A stretch of 64,000 nucleotides of DNA from Iodobacter sp025352645 (GTDB taxonomy: Bacteria; Pseudomonadota; Gammaproteobacteria; Burkholderiales; Chitinibacteraceae). The stretch is taken from assembly GCF_033446605.1 (NCBI RefSeq), contig NZ_JAWQUO010000005.1, positions 1-64,000 on the forward strand, in the 5' to 3' direction. The translations under genes were made by a program, and so were the position numbers. This document shows positions 1 to 8,409 of this stretch, piece after piece (the first letter of the stretch is position 1; each line of letters starts with the position of its first letter). Below the pieces are notes generated by a model that saw only the letters and a list, made by a program, of their open reading frames with translations, was not told the origin of the DNA and ran no database searches.

Positions 1-112
1 TCGGCTTGCTTTAAAATCGCCATAATTTGGCTGTCGGAATAGCGTGCTGCTTTCATGTAGAGCTCCTCAAACACTGCGAGAAAATTCTACTTAAAAATGA
101 GCTGGTTTTGTG
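1..112 (-). mobile_element. IS3-family insertion sequence, orfA start and terminal region (partial)
   Basis: On the minus strand an ATG at 56-54 opens the peptide MKAARYSDSQIMAILKQA, which is the start of the helix-turn-helix OrfA of IS3-family transposases. A GAGGAG ribosome site lies just upstream (about 62-68). The rest of the element lies beyond the left edge. Positions 57-112 are the non-coding end of the element. The boundary at 112 is set by comparison with a second, oppositely oriented copy of this end at 37625-37688, where similarity stops at CACAAAACC. The exact IS tip and target duplication cannot be fixed from one side. Confidence 0.8.
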
Positions 113-891
113 GGGGGATTACCAGGGTTCGCCAAACGAATCGACAATAGCGGTGGTGCATTGGCTGGGGTGGCGATTTGCCAACTGGCTAAGGTGTGCT
201 CCCTGCCCACACGCCACAGGCTGTTATCTGGGCCTGCATTTTGGTCTTGGCTAAAGGTGGCAAAATCATTTAAACGGTAAGGGGTGCTAGCATTAGTGAG
301 CAAGCTGCGAATCCGCGCCAACCGCGTTTCACTGCTTTTGCCAATTTTGTAATTGCAATCCGCCAACTCATCGCTCAGATAATGATTGGTATGACTCATC
401 ACTCCCTGAGACTGGCTTTGCAGCGTATAGCGGCCATCCTTGCCAATTTCGACTTGCAAAAGCTGGCTATGGTCGCTAATCAGTAAAAATACCGGCCCAC
501 TCTTGCTAAAGCGCTGCTCTGCACGGGCCAGCACATCGGCAATATGATGATCCTTACGCAAAATGTCGCCTATCAGATTTCTTGTACCGCCTTGCGCCTC
601 TCGCTCTTCCCGAGACAAGCTACCTGCCATTGCGCCCACTACCGACAAGCCAAACTCATTCACCCCCGCCTTCAGCCCTGGCACCGAGCCATCGTCGGCA
701 TACAACCCAACATAAGCCGCGCCCTGCTTAGGGTGAACGAGGCGGACAGACTGCACATGATCAGGCTGCCAATCGCGATTTTTAGCCAGCAAGGTGCCGC
801 CACCTGCGGCCTCACCTACCGCCCCCCAAAGGGTACAAGCCTGCACAGGCCGTATGAAAAAAAGCAAGCCTAAGAGTAGCAAACGCCGCAT
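91..891 (-). CDS. Secreted Ntn-hydrolase, linear amide C-N hydrolase / acyl-transferase-like; 3' end formed by IS sequence
   Basis: The 266-residue protein has a signal peptide (residues 1-18, ending PVQA) followed directly by Cys19, so cleavage would expose an N-terminal cysteine nucleophile, as in the Ntn fold of choloylglycine hydrolase, carcinine hydrolase and isopenicillin-N acyltransferase relatives. The segment CTLWGAVGEA and the later AKNRDW fit that family; the substrate is unknown. The start is the ATG at 891, with AAAGGGG about 8 bases upstream, rather than a longer reading from 939. The last residues, PTKPAHF, and the stop at 91-93 are encoded by the adjacent IS end, so the natural C-terminus was probably replaced. 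How much was lost cannot be told, and activity may remain because the catalytic end is intact. Confidence 0.7.
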   Translation of the reverse strand: MRRLLLLGLLFFIRPVQACTLWGAVGEAAGGGTLLAKNRDWQPDHVQSVRLVHPKQGAAYVGLYADDGSVPGLKAGVNEFGLSVVGAMAGSLSREEREAQGGTRNLIGDILRKDHHIADVLARAEQRFSKSGPVFLLISDHSQLLQVEIGKDGRYTLQSQSQGVMSHTNHYLSDELADCNYKIGKSSETRLARIRSLLTNASTPYRLNDFATFSQDQNAGPDNSLWRVGREHTLASWQIATPANAPPLLSIRLANPGNPPTKPAHF

Positions 892-980
892 CGTCAACCC
901 CTTTAATGCTTCAACAACTGATGTTATGCACAAAGGCACTTACTTGACTTAATTTGCGTTCAATCTACTAAATTAGGGCA

Positions 981-999
981 AGGATGATTCTCATTGAAA
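981..999 (-). promoter_or_regulatory. Possible Fur-box-like site
   Basis: The minus-strand sequence TTTCAATGAGAATCATCCT resembles Fur boxes of the AATGAtAATCATT type, with one good half and one weaker half. It lies 90 bases upstream of the Ntn-hydrolase start. No clear -35/-10 pair was identified beside it, so iron control is only a suggestion. Confidence 0.25.
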
Positions 1000-1095
1000 A
1001 CATTTGATTGAATCAAAGAATGAACAATTACAACGCGCCAACTGCCTGTGTTTTTCGTAGACGACGCATTGTTTGACCTTACTGCATGCCCCCCG

Positions 1096-1905
1096 TTAAA
1101 TAAGGGATGTTGCTTCCGCAGCAGGCGCTATTTTTGCTAAATGTTTAAGTACTTGCGCCGCAGCCACAAAGCCAAAGCAGCCTGTTACTGCCACCGACGC
1201 GCCAAAGCCACCTTCACAACCCAAGCCCAAAGCCGCATCGCCCACGGCGGGCTTTTGAGTACAGATGCTGCCATCTGCCTGCGGATAAACCAGTTGCTCG
1301 GTGGAATAAACGCATTCCACGCCCATTTTTTTACCCTGCTGCGCAAAACCATATTCACGGCGCAAGATTGAGCGCACTTTTGCTGCCAGCGGATCATTTA
1401 TCGTTTTAGATAAATCCACCACGGCAATTTGGCTAGGGTCGATCTGCCCGCCCGCGCCGCCCGTTGTCACCAAGCGAATTTTGCGCCGTTTGCACCAAGC
1501 AATCATCGCCGCCTTAGTTTTGACCGAATCAATGGCATCAATAATGGCGTCGTAACCACGACCTAAAGTTTCTTCAAAATTATCAACACTGACAAAATCT
1601 TCGATCATATCCACGATGCATTCTGGATTAATCTGAACAATTCTCTCAGCCAGTGCGGCTACTTTCATCCGGCCATAATTCCCTTCCAAGGCGGGCAGCT
1701 GACGATTGGTGTTAGATACACAAATATCATCCAAATCGATCAGCGTGATATGGCCAATACCAGAGCGCGCCAAAGCCTCGGCCGCCCAAGATCCCACGCC
1801 ACCCACACCCACAACACACACATGCGCTTGCCGAAATTGCGCTAATGCCGCAATGCCATACAAACGGGCAATACCGCCAAAACGGCGCTCAAAAGAAGTA
1901 TCCAA
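1096..1905 (-). CDS. tcdA: tRNA threonylcarbamoyladenosine dehydratase TcdA (CsdL)
   Basis: This 269-residue E1/ThiF-like protein would convert t6A37 of ANN-decoding tRNAs to its cyclic form ct6A using ATP. The Rossmann nucleotide-binding loop GVGGVG is at residues 33-38. It is followed by the acidic LIDLDD strand, the SNTNRQ segment typical of ThiF/MoeB-type ATP binding, and DAIDSVKTK. Length matches the family (about 270). It is transcribed alone. The upstream neighbour on the same strand is phaR, separated by a strong terminator at 1938-1951. Confidence 0.93.
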   Translation of the reverse strand: MDTSFERRFGGIARLYGIAALAQFRQAHVCVVGVGGVGSWAAEALARSGIGHITLIDLDDICVSNTNRQLPALEGNYGRMKVAALAERIVQINPECIVDMIEDFVSVDNFEETLGRGYDAIIDAIDSVKTKAAMIAWCKRRKIRLVTTGGAGGQIDPSQIAVVDLSKTINDPLAAKVRSILRREYGFAQQGKKMGVECVYSTEQLVYPQADGSICTQKPAVGDAALGLGCEGGFGASVAVTGCFGFVAAAQVLKHLAKIAPAAEATSLI

Positions 1906-1932
1906 AATTCAACCTTATCTTATTACAAACGC

Positions 1933-1956
1933 AAAAACGCCCCGAAGGGCGCTCTT
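1933..1956 (-). terminator. Rho-independent terminator of phaR
   Basis: On the minus strand the stem CGCCC-TTCG-GGGCG (1951-1938) is followed by TTTTT, a compact tetraloop terminator just after the phaR stop. The plus strand also has a short T-run after the hairpin. Confidence 0.85.
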
Positions 1957-1983
1957 TTCTAGACTTACCACATTATTCAAAGT

Positions 1984-2649
1984 TCAACTTTTAGCAGCCC
2001 TTCGTTTAGGCGCAGGCTTTGCCACCTCGACCTCAACGATAGTCTCTTCTGCGGCTGCCGCAGGTGGATCGGTTGGCAAAGGGTCATCGCTAGGTACATC
2101 CCCTTCCTTGCCGTAACCTGGCATACCCATACCGGTAAATAAATGTCTGGCGCGATCTTGCAACTGTTGCTGCATATCCACAAACATTGACGTACTGCTT
2201 TCAAGATAATTATTCATCATACTTTGCATGCCTGGGCCTTGAAACTTCATAAAGTCTCCCCACAGATTTGCATTTGAAAGCATCGGGTTTTCGCCGGTAA
2301 TCACCGACTTAGCCTGTGTCTGTAAGCGACCTTGCATTTCAGCAAAGAGTTGCATGTTTTTTTCTAAGTAATTCCCCATGACACCTTGCATTGCATTCCC
2401 GTAAAAGCGAATGATTTGCGTAAGCACATCATAAGAAAACATAGGCATTCCGCCAGCTTCTTCTTCCATAATGACTTGTAGCAACACACTGCGAGTGATG
2501 TCTTCACCACTTTTAGCATCCACAATTTGAATATCAATATTATCCAAAACCAGCTGTTTTACATCCACCAAAGTGATGTAACAGCTCGTGGCCGTGTCAT
2601 ATAGGCGGCGGTTTGGATACTTCTTGATAACGCGTTTTTCCACGCTCAT
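1984..2649 (-). CDS. phaR: Polyhydroxyalkanoate synthesis repressor PhaR
   Basis: The 221-residue protein starts with the PHA-accumulation DNA-binding domain (about residues 5-66: KKYPNRRLYDT, then DITRSVLLQVIMEEE). A PHB-associated region and a variable Ala/Pro-rich tail ending RRAAKS follow. PhaR binds both promoter DNA and PHA granules, and releases phasin-gene repression when polymer accumulates. It is divergent from the phasin gene at 2855, the classical target, with a shared 205-bp control region. The ATG at 2649 has a GAGGC ribosome site. Confidence 0.93.
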   Translation of the reverse strand: MSVEKRVIKKYPNRRLYDTATSCYITLVDVKQLVLDNIDIQIVDAKSGEDITRSVLLQVIMEEEAGGMPMFSYDVLTQIIRFYGNAMQGVMGNYLEKNMQLFAEMQGRLQTQAKSVITGENPMLSNANLWGDFMKFQGPGMQSMMNNYLESSTSMFVDMQQQLQDRARHLFTGMGMPGYGKEGDVPSDDPLPTDPPAAAAEETIVEVEVAKPAPKRRAAKS

Positions 2650-2713
2650 AAGTGCTGCCTCGTGTGTATATTATTTGTTATTGAGAAGAGGATAGTCTGG
2701 ACTATCTATTCAT

Positions 2714-2725
2714 GCAACATGTTGC
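2714..2725. promoter_or_regulatory. Palindromic operator candidate (PhaR?) between phaR and phasin gene
   Basis: GCAACATGTTGC is a perfect 12-bp palindrome in the divergent phaR/phasin intergenic region, 15 bases upstream of the phasin promoter -35. TGC/GCA-containing palindromes are the kind of site described for PhaR. Assignment to PhaR is inference from position. Confidence 0.45.
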
Positions 2726-2739
2726 GATGCACAATTTTA

Positions 2740-2768
2740 TTGACAATCGTAAAAGCCTATTCCAGAAT
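2740..2768 (+). promoter_or_regulatory. Sigma70-like promoter of the phasin gene
   Basis: A consensus -35 TTGACA (2740-2745) is followed after 17 bases by CAGAAT (2763-2768), giving a well-spaced promoter about 85 bases before the phasin start. Confidence 0.5.
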
Positions 2769-2854
2769 AAGCACTGATTGTGCACTGCATCATATTTAAG
2801 TGTGCAACTCGCTACCAAAACCCACAAAACTGAACGACAGAAAGGATCATTGAG

Positions 2855-3427
2855 ATGACTACTGCACAGCAACAATTCTCCGCGTTCGCGACCGAGCAAG
2901 TTGAAGTGGCACTGCGTTTTGCACGCATTTCCATTGATTCTGCCGAACGTATCATCAAGCTGCAAGTTGAAGTAGCAAAAAGCACACTAGAAAGCAACGC
3001 AAAAAGCGCAAATGCGCTAGTTGCCGTTAAAGATGCTCAAGAAGCTTTAGCATTGCGTCAAAAACTGGCTGAATCATCGATCGAACAAGCCACCAATTAC
3101 TCACGCAGCCTGTACGAAATCACTTCACAAGCACAAGCTGAAACTTCGCAACTGGTTGAAGAACGTACTACTGCTTTCAATAAGCATGTTGTATCTGGTT
3201 TAGATCAATTTGTTAAATCTGCCCCTGCTGGTACAGATGTAGCGGTTGCTGCTGTTAAATCAACACTACAAGCCACTGCAGCTGCAGTGGATAGCCTGAC
3301 AAAAGCTGCAAAGCAAGTCGCTGACTTTGCTGACGCTTCAGTTAAAGCTGCTGGCACGGCAACTGCAGATGCAGTTAAGACTGCTGCAAAGAAAACTAAC
3401 GGTGCAAACAACGCTGCTGCTGCTTAA
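2855..3427 (+). CDS. phaP: Phasin family protein (PHA granule-associated)
   Basis: The 190-residue protein is almost entirely helical. Its N-terminal half (about residues 5-100: EQVEVALRFARISIDSAERIIKL onward) matches the phasin_2 type that coats polyhydroxyalkanoate granules. The C-terminal third is rich in Ala/Lys/Thr (VKAAGTATADAVKTAAKK), common in phasins and histone-like tails. AGAAAGGA (2840-2847) serves the ATG. It is a single-gene unit closed by the terminator at 3463-3495, next to its presumed repressor phaR. No phaC/A/B genes are in the window. Confidence 0.88.
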   Translation: MTTAQQQFSAFATEQVEVALRFARISIDSAERIIKLQVEVAKSTLESNAKSANALVAVKDAQEALALRQKLAESSIEQATNYSRSLYEITSQAQAETSQLVEERTTAFNKHVVSGLDQFVKSAPAGTDVAVAAVKSTLQATAAAVDSLTKAAKQVADFADASVKAAGTATADAVKTAAKKTNGANNAAAA

Positions 3428-3462
3428 AACAGCCCGTGCGTGATAAACGCACTGGCTACTCT

Positions 3463-3495
3463 AAAAGGCCACGAGCATATTCGTGGCCTTTTTAT
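3463..3495 (+). terminator. Rho-independent terminator of the phasin gene
   Basis: AAAAGGCCACGA (3463-3474) pairs with TCGTGGCCTTTT around a 6-base loop and runs into T residues. This is a strong, near-symmetric terminator. Confidence 0.9.
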
Positions 3496-3626
3496 ATTTA
3501 AATGACTTCATGTACATTAACACTTCTTTTTTGCTTTTACCCAAAATACCCCCTGAAGGATCAAGAGGTCTTGCCACGGCCTTGAGCCTTCAACGAGTAA
3601 GATGGGTGGGTCAAGCACGTCATCAA

Positions 3627-3652
3627 TAAAAAAGCCGAGCTAATAGCTCGAC
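3627..3652 (-). terminator. Terminator of acnB (minus strand)
   Basis: Minus-strand CGAGCTATTAGCTCG followed by GCTTTTTT forms a good intrinsic terminator about 95 bases after the acnB stop. A second hairpin lacking a T-run (GGCCACC...GGTGGCC, about 3710-3738) lies nearer the stop. Nothing else was recognised in the 3496-3744 gap. Confidence 0.75.
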
Positions 3653-3744
3653 TCGCAAAGAAAGGTGATTCTTGCCGAGCTTGCCCTGCAAGCCCTTCGA
3701 AAATCACAGGCCACCACCTACACCGTAAGCGGTGGCCTTGGATA

Positions 3745-6324
3745 TTACTTAGCGCTTACCGTATCGGCGATATCGCTATAGCGCTTGATTTGATCAAAAT
3801 TCAAGTAGCGATACACTTCGTCGGATTTTTGCGCAAGAATCCCGATATTCGCAAGATATTCCTCGTTCGTCGGAATCTTACCCAGCATAGCGCAAACCGA
3901 AGCCAGCTCAGCCGAGCCCAGATAAACGCGGGTATCAATCCCTAAGCGATTTGGGAAGTTACGTGTCGATGTCGAGAACGCAGTCGAGCCCTTGCGCACC
4001 TGTGCTTGGTTACCCATACACAATGAGCAACCTGGCATCTCCATACGCGCGCCAGTGCGGCCTAATACGCCGTAATGGCCTTCTTCCGTCAGCTGCTGCG
4101 CATCCATTTTGGTGGGTGGAGCAATCCACAGGCGAACAGGGATATCGCTCTTGCCTTCAAGCAATTTAGAAGCCGCGCGGAAGTGCCCGATATTGGTCAT
4201 GCAAGAGCCAATAAACACTTCATCAATCACATCACCGGCTACTTCTGACAAGAATTTCACGTCATCAGGATCGTTCGGGCAAGCCACGATAGGCTCTTTA
4301 ATATCAGCCAAATCGATATCGATAATCACTGCATATTCAGCGTCAGCATCCGGCTGCAGCAATTTAGGATTTGCCAGCCATTCTTCCATCGCGGCGATAC
4401 GGCGTGCCAAGGTGCGAGCATCCGCATAGCCTTCAGCAATCATCCATTTCATCAGGGTGATATTAGAAGTCAGGTACTCTGCAATTGGCTCTTTATCCAA
4501 CTGCACCGAACAACCTGCAGCAGAGCGCTCCGCAGATGCATCAGACAATTCAAATGCTTGCTCAACTTTGAGCTTAGGCAAGCCTTCAATTTCTAAGATG
4601 CGGCCAGAGAAAATGTTTTGTTTGCCTTTCTTTTCAACGGTCAGCAGGCCTTGCTTGATCGCGTAAAGCGGAATGGCGTTCACCAAATCACGCAGGGTGA
4701 TACCTGGCTGCATTTCACCTTTAAAGCGCACCAACACCGATTCAGGCATATCTAGCGGCATTACACCTGTTGCCGCAGCAAACGCCACTAAGCCAGAGCC
4801 AGCAGGGAAAGAAATACCAATCGGGAAGCGGGTGTGGCTATCACCACCTGTGCCCACGGTATCAGGCAGCAACAAGCGATTCAGCCACGAGTGAATCACA
4901 CCATCCCCCGGACGCAGCGATACACCACCGCGCGTTGAGATGAACTCTGGCAATTCATGGTGCATTTTTACATCAACCGGCTTAGGGTAAGCCGCGGTAT
5001 GGCAGAACGACTGCATCACCAGATCAGCAGAGAAGCCAAGGCAGGCCAAGTCTTTTAGCTCATCACGGGTCATTGGGCCGGTGGTGTCTTGTGAGCCAAC
5101 CGAAGTCATGCGTGGCTCGCAATACGTGCCTGGACGAACGCCAATCACGCCACAGGCTTTACCCACCATCTTCTGCGCTAAGCTATAGCCCTTGCCAGAA
5201 TCTACCGGTGCAACTGGGCGCTTAAATACATCAGATGCCACTAAGCCCAGCACTTCACGCGCTTTATCGGTTAAGCCACGGCCAATAATCAGCGGGATAC
5301 GGCCACCGGCACGCACTTCATCGAGCAATACATCGGTTTTTAGGCTGAAGGTAGAAACCACAACGCCGTTTTTCTCAACTTTACCTTCTAGCGGATAAAC
5401 ATCGATCACATCGCCGGTTTCAAGGGCAGAGACATCCACTTCAATCGGCAAAGCACCCGCGTCTTCCATGGTATTAAAGAAGATCGGGGCAATTTTTGTA
5501 CCAAGGCAAAAGCCACCGAAGCGCTTGTTTGGTACATAAGGAATATCATCACCGGTAAACCATAGCACCGAGTTGGTCGCTGATTTACGTGAAGAACCCG
5601 TACCCACCACATCGCCAACATAAGCGATTTTATGGCCCTTGGCTTTAAGGGCATCCAACTGTTTGATGGGGCCTACGCTACCTGGCTGATCCGCTTCGAT
5701 GCCTGGGCGTGGGTTTTTTAGCATAGCTAAGGCATGCAATGGAATATCTGGGCGTGACCAAGCATCTGGTGCAGGGGATAGATCATCAGTATTGGTTTCG
5801 CCAGATACTTTAAATACCGTCAGCGTAACTTTCGCTGGCACCGCTGGGCGGCTAGTAAACCACTCTGCATCCGCCCAAGATTGTAAAACTTGCTTAGCAA
5901 AGGCATTACCTGCATCCGCTTTAGTTTTAACATCATGGAATGCATCAAACATCAGTAATGTTTTAGATAAAGCAGCAGCGGCAATCGCAGCCACTTCTGC
6001 ATCCTCTAATAAATCGACCAAAGGGGCGATATTAAAGCCACCTAACATGGTTCCAAGTAGCTCAGTCGCTTTAGCGCGGCTGATTAAGCTGCATACTTCA
6101 GTACCATGAGCCACAGCGGCAAGATAAGACGCTTTTACTTTAGCTGCGTTATCTACGCCCGCTGGAACGCGGTAAGTAATTAAGTCGACAAGAAAGGCCT
6201 CTTCACCTTGAGGCGGGTTTTTCAGCAGCTCGATGAGATCGGTGGTCTGCGAAACATTCAGTGGAAGCGCTGGGATACCCTGTGCTGCGCGCTCTGCAAC
6301 ATGCTGACGATAGACTTCTAGCAC
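3745..6324 (-). CDS. acnB: Bifunctional aconitate hydratase 2 / 2-methylisocitrate dehydratase AcnB
   Basis: The 859-residue [4Fe-4S] enzyme converts citrate to isocitrate in the TCA cycle, and 2-methylisocitrate in propionate catabolism. The order is AcnB type: HEAT-like N-domain, swivel domain (TGETNTDDLSPAPDAWSRPD), then catalytic domains. The cluster cysteines lie in FIGSCMTN and PGCSLCMGN near the C-terminus. The start chosen is the GTG at 6324 (MLEVYRQHVAERAA), which has GAAAGG 7 bases upstream and matches the E. coli N-terminus (MLEEYRKHVAERAA). A TTG five codons further upstream overlaps that ribosome site and is unlikely. It is transcribed alone. Confidence 0.96.
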   Translation of the reverse strand: MLEVYRQHVAERAAQGIPALPLNVSQTTDLIELLKNPPQGEEAFLVDLITYRVPAGVDNAAKVKASYLAAVAHGTEVCSLISRAKATELLGTMLGGFNIAPLVDLLEDAEVAAIAAAALSKTLLMFDAFHDVKTKADAGNAFAKQVLQSWADAEWFTSRPAVPAKVTLTVFKVSGETNTDDLSPAPDAWSRPDIPLHALAMLKNPRPGIEADQPGSVGPIKQLDALKAKGHKIAYVGDVVGTGSSRKSATNSVLWFTGDDIPYVPNKRFGGFCLGTKIAPIFFNTMEDAGALPIEVDVSALETGDVIDVYPLEGKVEKNGVVVSTFSLKTDVLLDEVRAGGRIPLIIGRGLTDKAREVLGLVASDVFKRPVAPVDSGKGYSLAQKMVGKACGVIGVRPGTYCEPRMTSVGSQDTTGPMTRDELKDLACLGFSADLVMQSFCHTAAYPKPVDVKMHHELPEFISTRGGVSLRPGDGVIHSWLNRLLLPDTVGTGGDSHTRFPIGISFPAGSGLVAFAAATGVMPLDMPESVLVRFKGEMQPGITLRDLVNAIPLYAIKQGLLTVEKKGKQNIFSGRILEIEGLPKLKVEQAFELSDASAERSAAGCSVQLDKEPIAEYLTSNITLMKWMIAEGYADARTLARRIAAMEEWLANPKLLQPDADAEYAVIIDIDLADIKEPIVACPNDPDDVKFLSEVAGDVIDEVFIGSCMTNIGHFRAASKLLEGKSDIPVRLWIAPPTKMDAQQLTEEGHYGVLGRTGARMEMPGCSLCMGNQAQVRKGSTAFSTSTRNFPNRLGIDTRVYLGSAELASVCAMLGKIPTNEEYLANIGILAQKSDEVYRYLNFDQIKRYSDIADTVSAK

Positions 6325-6713
6325 GGTTGGACCTTTCAAGTGATGATGGGAAAATGCCTGGCAAATATCAGACTAGTGACATTTTACCTGTCTGGCTTTT
6401 AGATGTGAATCAAAGTGTAACGACTTTTGTTGCACTACAATAAAAAAGCAAGGCACTGCGCCATGCCGCTCGTCCCACAGCAAAGTAGGCGAAGACGATT
6501 TAGCTTGCGCTTTTGTTTGTCTATCGGTATGATCCGCAACCTTCTTTGTGCTTTAGCACAAACCTCCATCGTACCCTGACCTTCCCCCGCCTGTGCTGTA
6601 TGAGATGCGGATTGACCGGTTAGCGTCGATGTAACGCTGACGGCCGGTTTCCGTATTTAATTCCGGAATGCGCCCGTCTTCCCGCTCGCCGGGATATATT
6701 CAAAGGAATATTC
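6325..6713 (+). promoter_or_regulatory. Divergent acnB/rhlE intergenic region with a structured rhlE leader
   Basis: The 389-bp gap holds the acnB upstream region on its left and at least two stable hairpins on the rhlE side: TTTGTGC-TTTA-GCACAAA (6545-6562) and a longer one pairing ACCGGTTAGCGT (6615-6626) with ACGCTGA plus CCGGT (6634-6648). A ribosome site AAAGGA lies just before the rhlE ATG. The hairpins suggest a long structured 5' leader. No known riboswitch was recognised. Confidence 0.45.
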
Positions 6714-8267
6714 ATGCCACATCGCGAAACTCATTCTGATACCCCTGTAAACGCTTTTGCCGAAATGGGCCTTGCCACCGAATTGGTGCAAGAATTAGCT
6801 AAGCTCGGTATCACTACCCCTACCCCAGTGCAAGCCGCTGCAATTCCACAATTAATGGCTGGCCATGATGTGATGGCTTCTGCGCAAACGGGTACAGGTA
6901 AAACTGCAGCATTCTTGCTGCCAGCACTGCACAAACTATTTAAGCCAGCTAAGCACAATGCGCGTGGCCCACGTGTACTTGTTCTTACTCCTACACGTGA
7001 ACTTGCTGAGCAAGTTGCTAAAGTAGCCACAGATTACTGCAAACTGATCCCACGTTGCAAGGTTGCTTGCGTAGTGGGCGGCGTTCCTTACCCAGTTCAA
7101 AACCGTATGCTAGCCCAGCCTTACGATGTATTGGTAGCTACTCCAGGTCGTTTATCTGACCTGATGCGTGGTGGCCGTATCGATTTCGCTCGCTTAGATA
7201 TGCTGATTCTGGATGAAGCCGACCGCATGCTAGACATGGGCTTTATTGATGAAGTAGAAGCCATTGTTTCTGCAATGCCTAAAGATCGCCAAACTGCATT
7301 GTTCTCTGCCACATTGTCAGAAACAGTACAGCGCTTTGCTGGCCCAATGCTGCGTGACCCACGCTTAGTAGAAATGGAAGTTACTGCAAGCGCTCAGCCA
7401 CAAATTGAACAAGCTGTTCATTACGCTGACGGTTACGAGCACAAGCAAAAACTAGTTGCTGCCCTGCTAAAAGAAGCCAGCGAAACACAATCGATTGTAT
7501 TTACTGCAACTAAAGCAGACGCCGACGGCCTTGCTGAATGGCTGAAGCTGGAAGGCTTCCGCGCTGCAGCAATGCACGGTGACTTAGCACAACGTGATCG
7601 TCGCCGCACTTTAGATCGTCTACGTCGCGCTGAAATTGATATCTTAGTTGCAACTGATGTTGCTGCGCGTGGTATTGACGTTGCAGGTATTGGCTTGGTA
7701 TTAAACTTTGACCTGCCACGCTTTGCAGAAGATTACATCCACCGCGTTGGTCGTACTGGCCGTGCCGGTCGTACTGGTAAAGCCATTTCGCTGGTAACTA
7801 AAAACGATTTCATGCTGCTGACACGCATTCGTCGTCGCTATAACATCGATTTCGGCACTGTATCTATGCCAGGTCTTGAAGCACGCTTCAAGCCAGGCCA
7901 AGGCGGCGGCACAGGCGGTGGCTTCGGCGATCGTAAGCCATCAGGCGGCTACAAAGGTAAGCGTCCACAAGGTGGTGGCGGTTATGCTGGCGCTGGTGCA
8001 GGTAATGGCGGTGGCCGTGGTGGTTACGCTGGCAATAACAGCAATAGCGGCGGCTACGGCGACAAACGTCATAGCGATTCTCGTGGTGGTGGCGATGCGC
8101 CACGCGGCGGTGAATCACGTGAAGCGCGTGGTAGCTTTGGTGGCGGCGCAAGCAACCCAAATAGCAATTCAGGCAGCTTCCGCAGTGGCAGCCGTGATAG
8201 CGGCGCACCACGCGCAGAGCGTCCAGCAAGCACTGGCGAAACACGTCAACGCCGTGCTAGCTGGTAA
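6714..8267 (+). CDS. rhlE: DEAD-box ATP-dependent RNA helicase RhlE
   Basis: The 517-residue protein has a RhlE/SrmB-type two-RecA helicase core. It shows the Q-motif (PTPVQ, 36-40), Walker A AQTGTGKT (57-64), motif II DEAD (near 165), SAT (FSATLS, near 197) and motif VI HRVGRTGRAGR (near 345). Residues beyond about 390 form a long Gly/Arg/Ser/Asn-rich tail of RGG-like repeats, a low-complexity RNA-binding extension. The role is remodelling structured RNA in ribosome assembly or RNA decay. It ends at the terminator 8348-8375. Confidence 0.95.
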   Translation: MPHRETHSDTPVNAFAEMGLATELVQELAKLGITTPTPVQAAAIPQLMAGHDVMASAQTGTGKTAAFLLPALHKLFKPAKHNARGPRVLVLTPTRELAEQVAKVATDYCKLIPRCKVACVVGGVPYPVQNRMLAQPYDVLVATPGRLSDLMRGGRIDFARLDMLILDEADRMLDMGFIDEVEAIVSAMPKDRQTALFSATLSETVQRFAGPMLRDPRLVEMEVTASAQPQIEQAVHYADGYEHKQKLVAALLKEASETQSIVFTATKADADGLAEWLKLEGFRAAAMHGDLAQRDRRRTLDRLRRAEIDILVATDVAARGIDVAGIGLVLNFDLPRFAEDYIHRVGRTGRAGRTGKAISLVTKNDFMLLTRIRRRYNIDFGTVSMPGLEARFKPGQGGGTGGGFGDRKPSGGYKGKRPQGGGGYAGAGAGNGGGRGGYAGNNSNSGGYGDKRHSDSRGGGDAPRGGESREARGSFGGGASNPNSNSGSFRSGSRDSGAPRAERPASTGETRQRRASW

Positions 8268-8347
8268 GCCATCGTCTATCAGTCAAATCTTAAGCCCGTC
8301 TTGAATGCTCAATACCGCATTCAAAGCGTGGCGAATTAGATTAGTAA

Positions 8348-8375
8348 CAGCCCATCCTTTTGATGGGCTGTTTTT
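8348..8375 (+). terminator. Rho-independent terminator of rhlE
   Basis: CAGCCCATC-CTTTT-GATGGGCTG followed by TTTTT is a textbook terminator. It also argues against starting the next gene upstream of position 8376. Confidence 0.92.
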
Positions 8376-8409
8376 ACTTTCGAGCTATGCCGTGAAAGAT
8401 GCCATTTTA

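Noticed and set aside
7876..8304. Second-frame and antisense open frames across the 3' part of rhlE
   Set aside because: They result from the low-complexity Gly/Arg/Ser-rich tail. Composition is repetitive (Ala/Val or His/Arg/Tyr-rich) and there are no start signals.
8305..8409. N-terminal extension of the GNAT protein
   Set aside because: It would begin before and read through a strong rhlE terminator hairpin at 8348-8375, and the added residues are not family-like.
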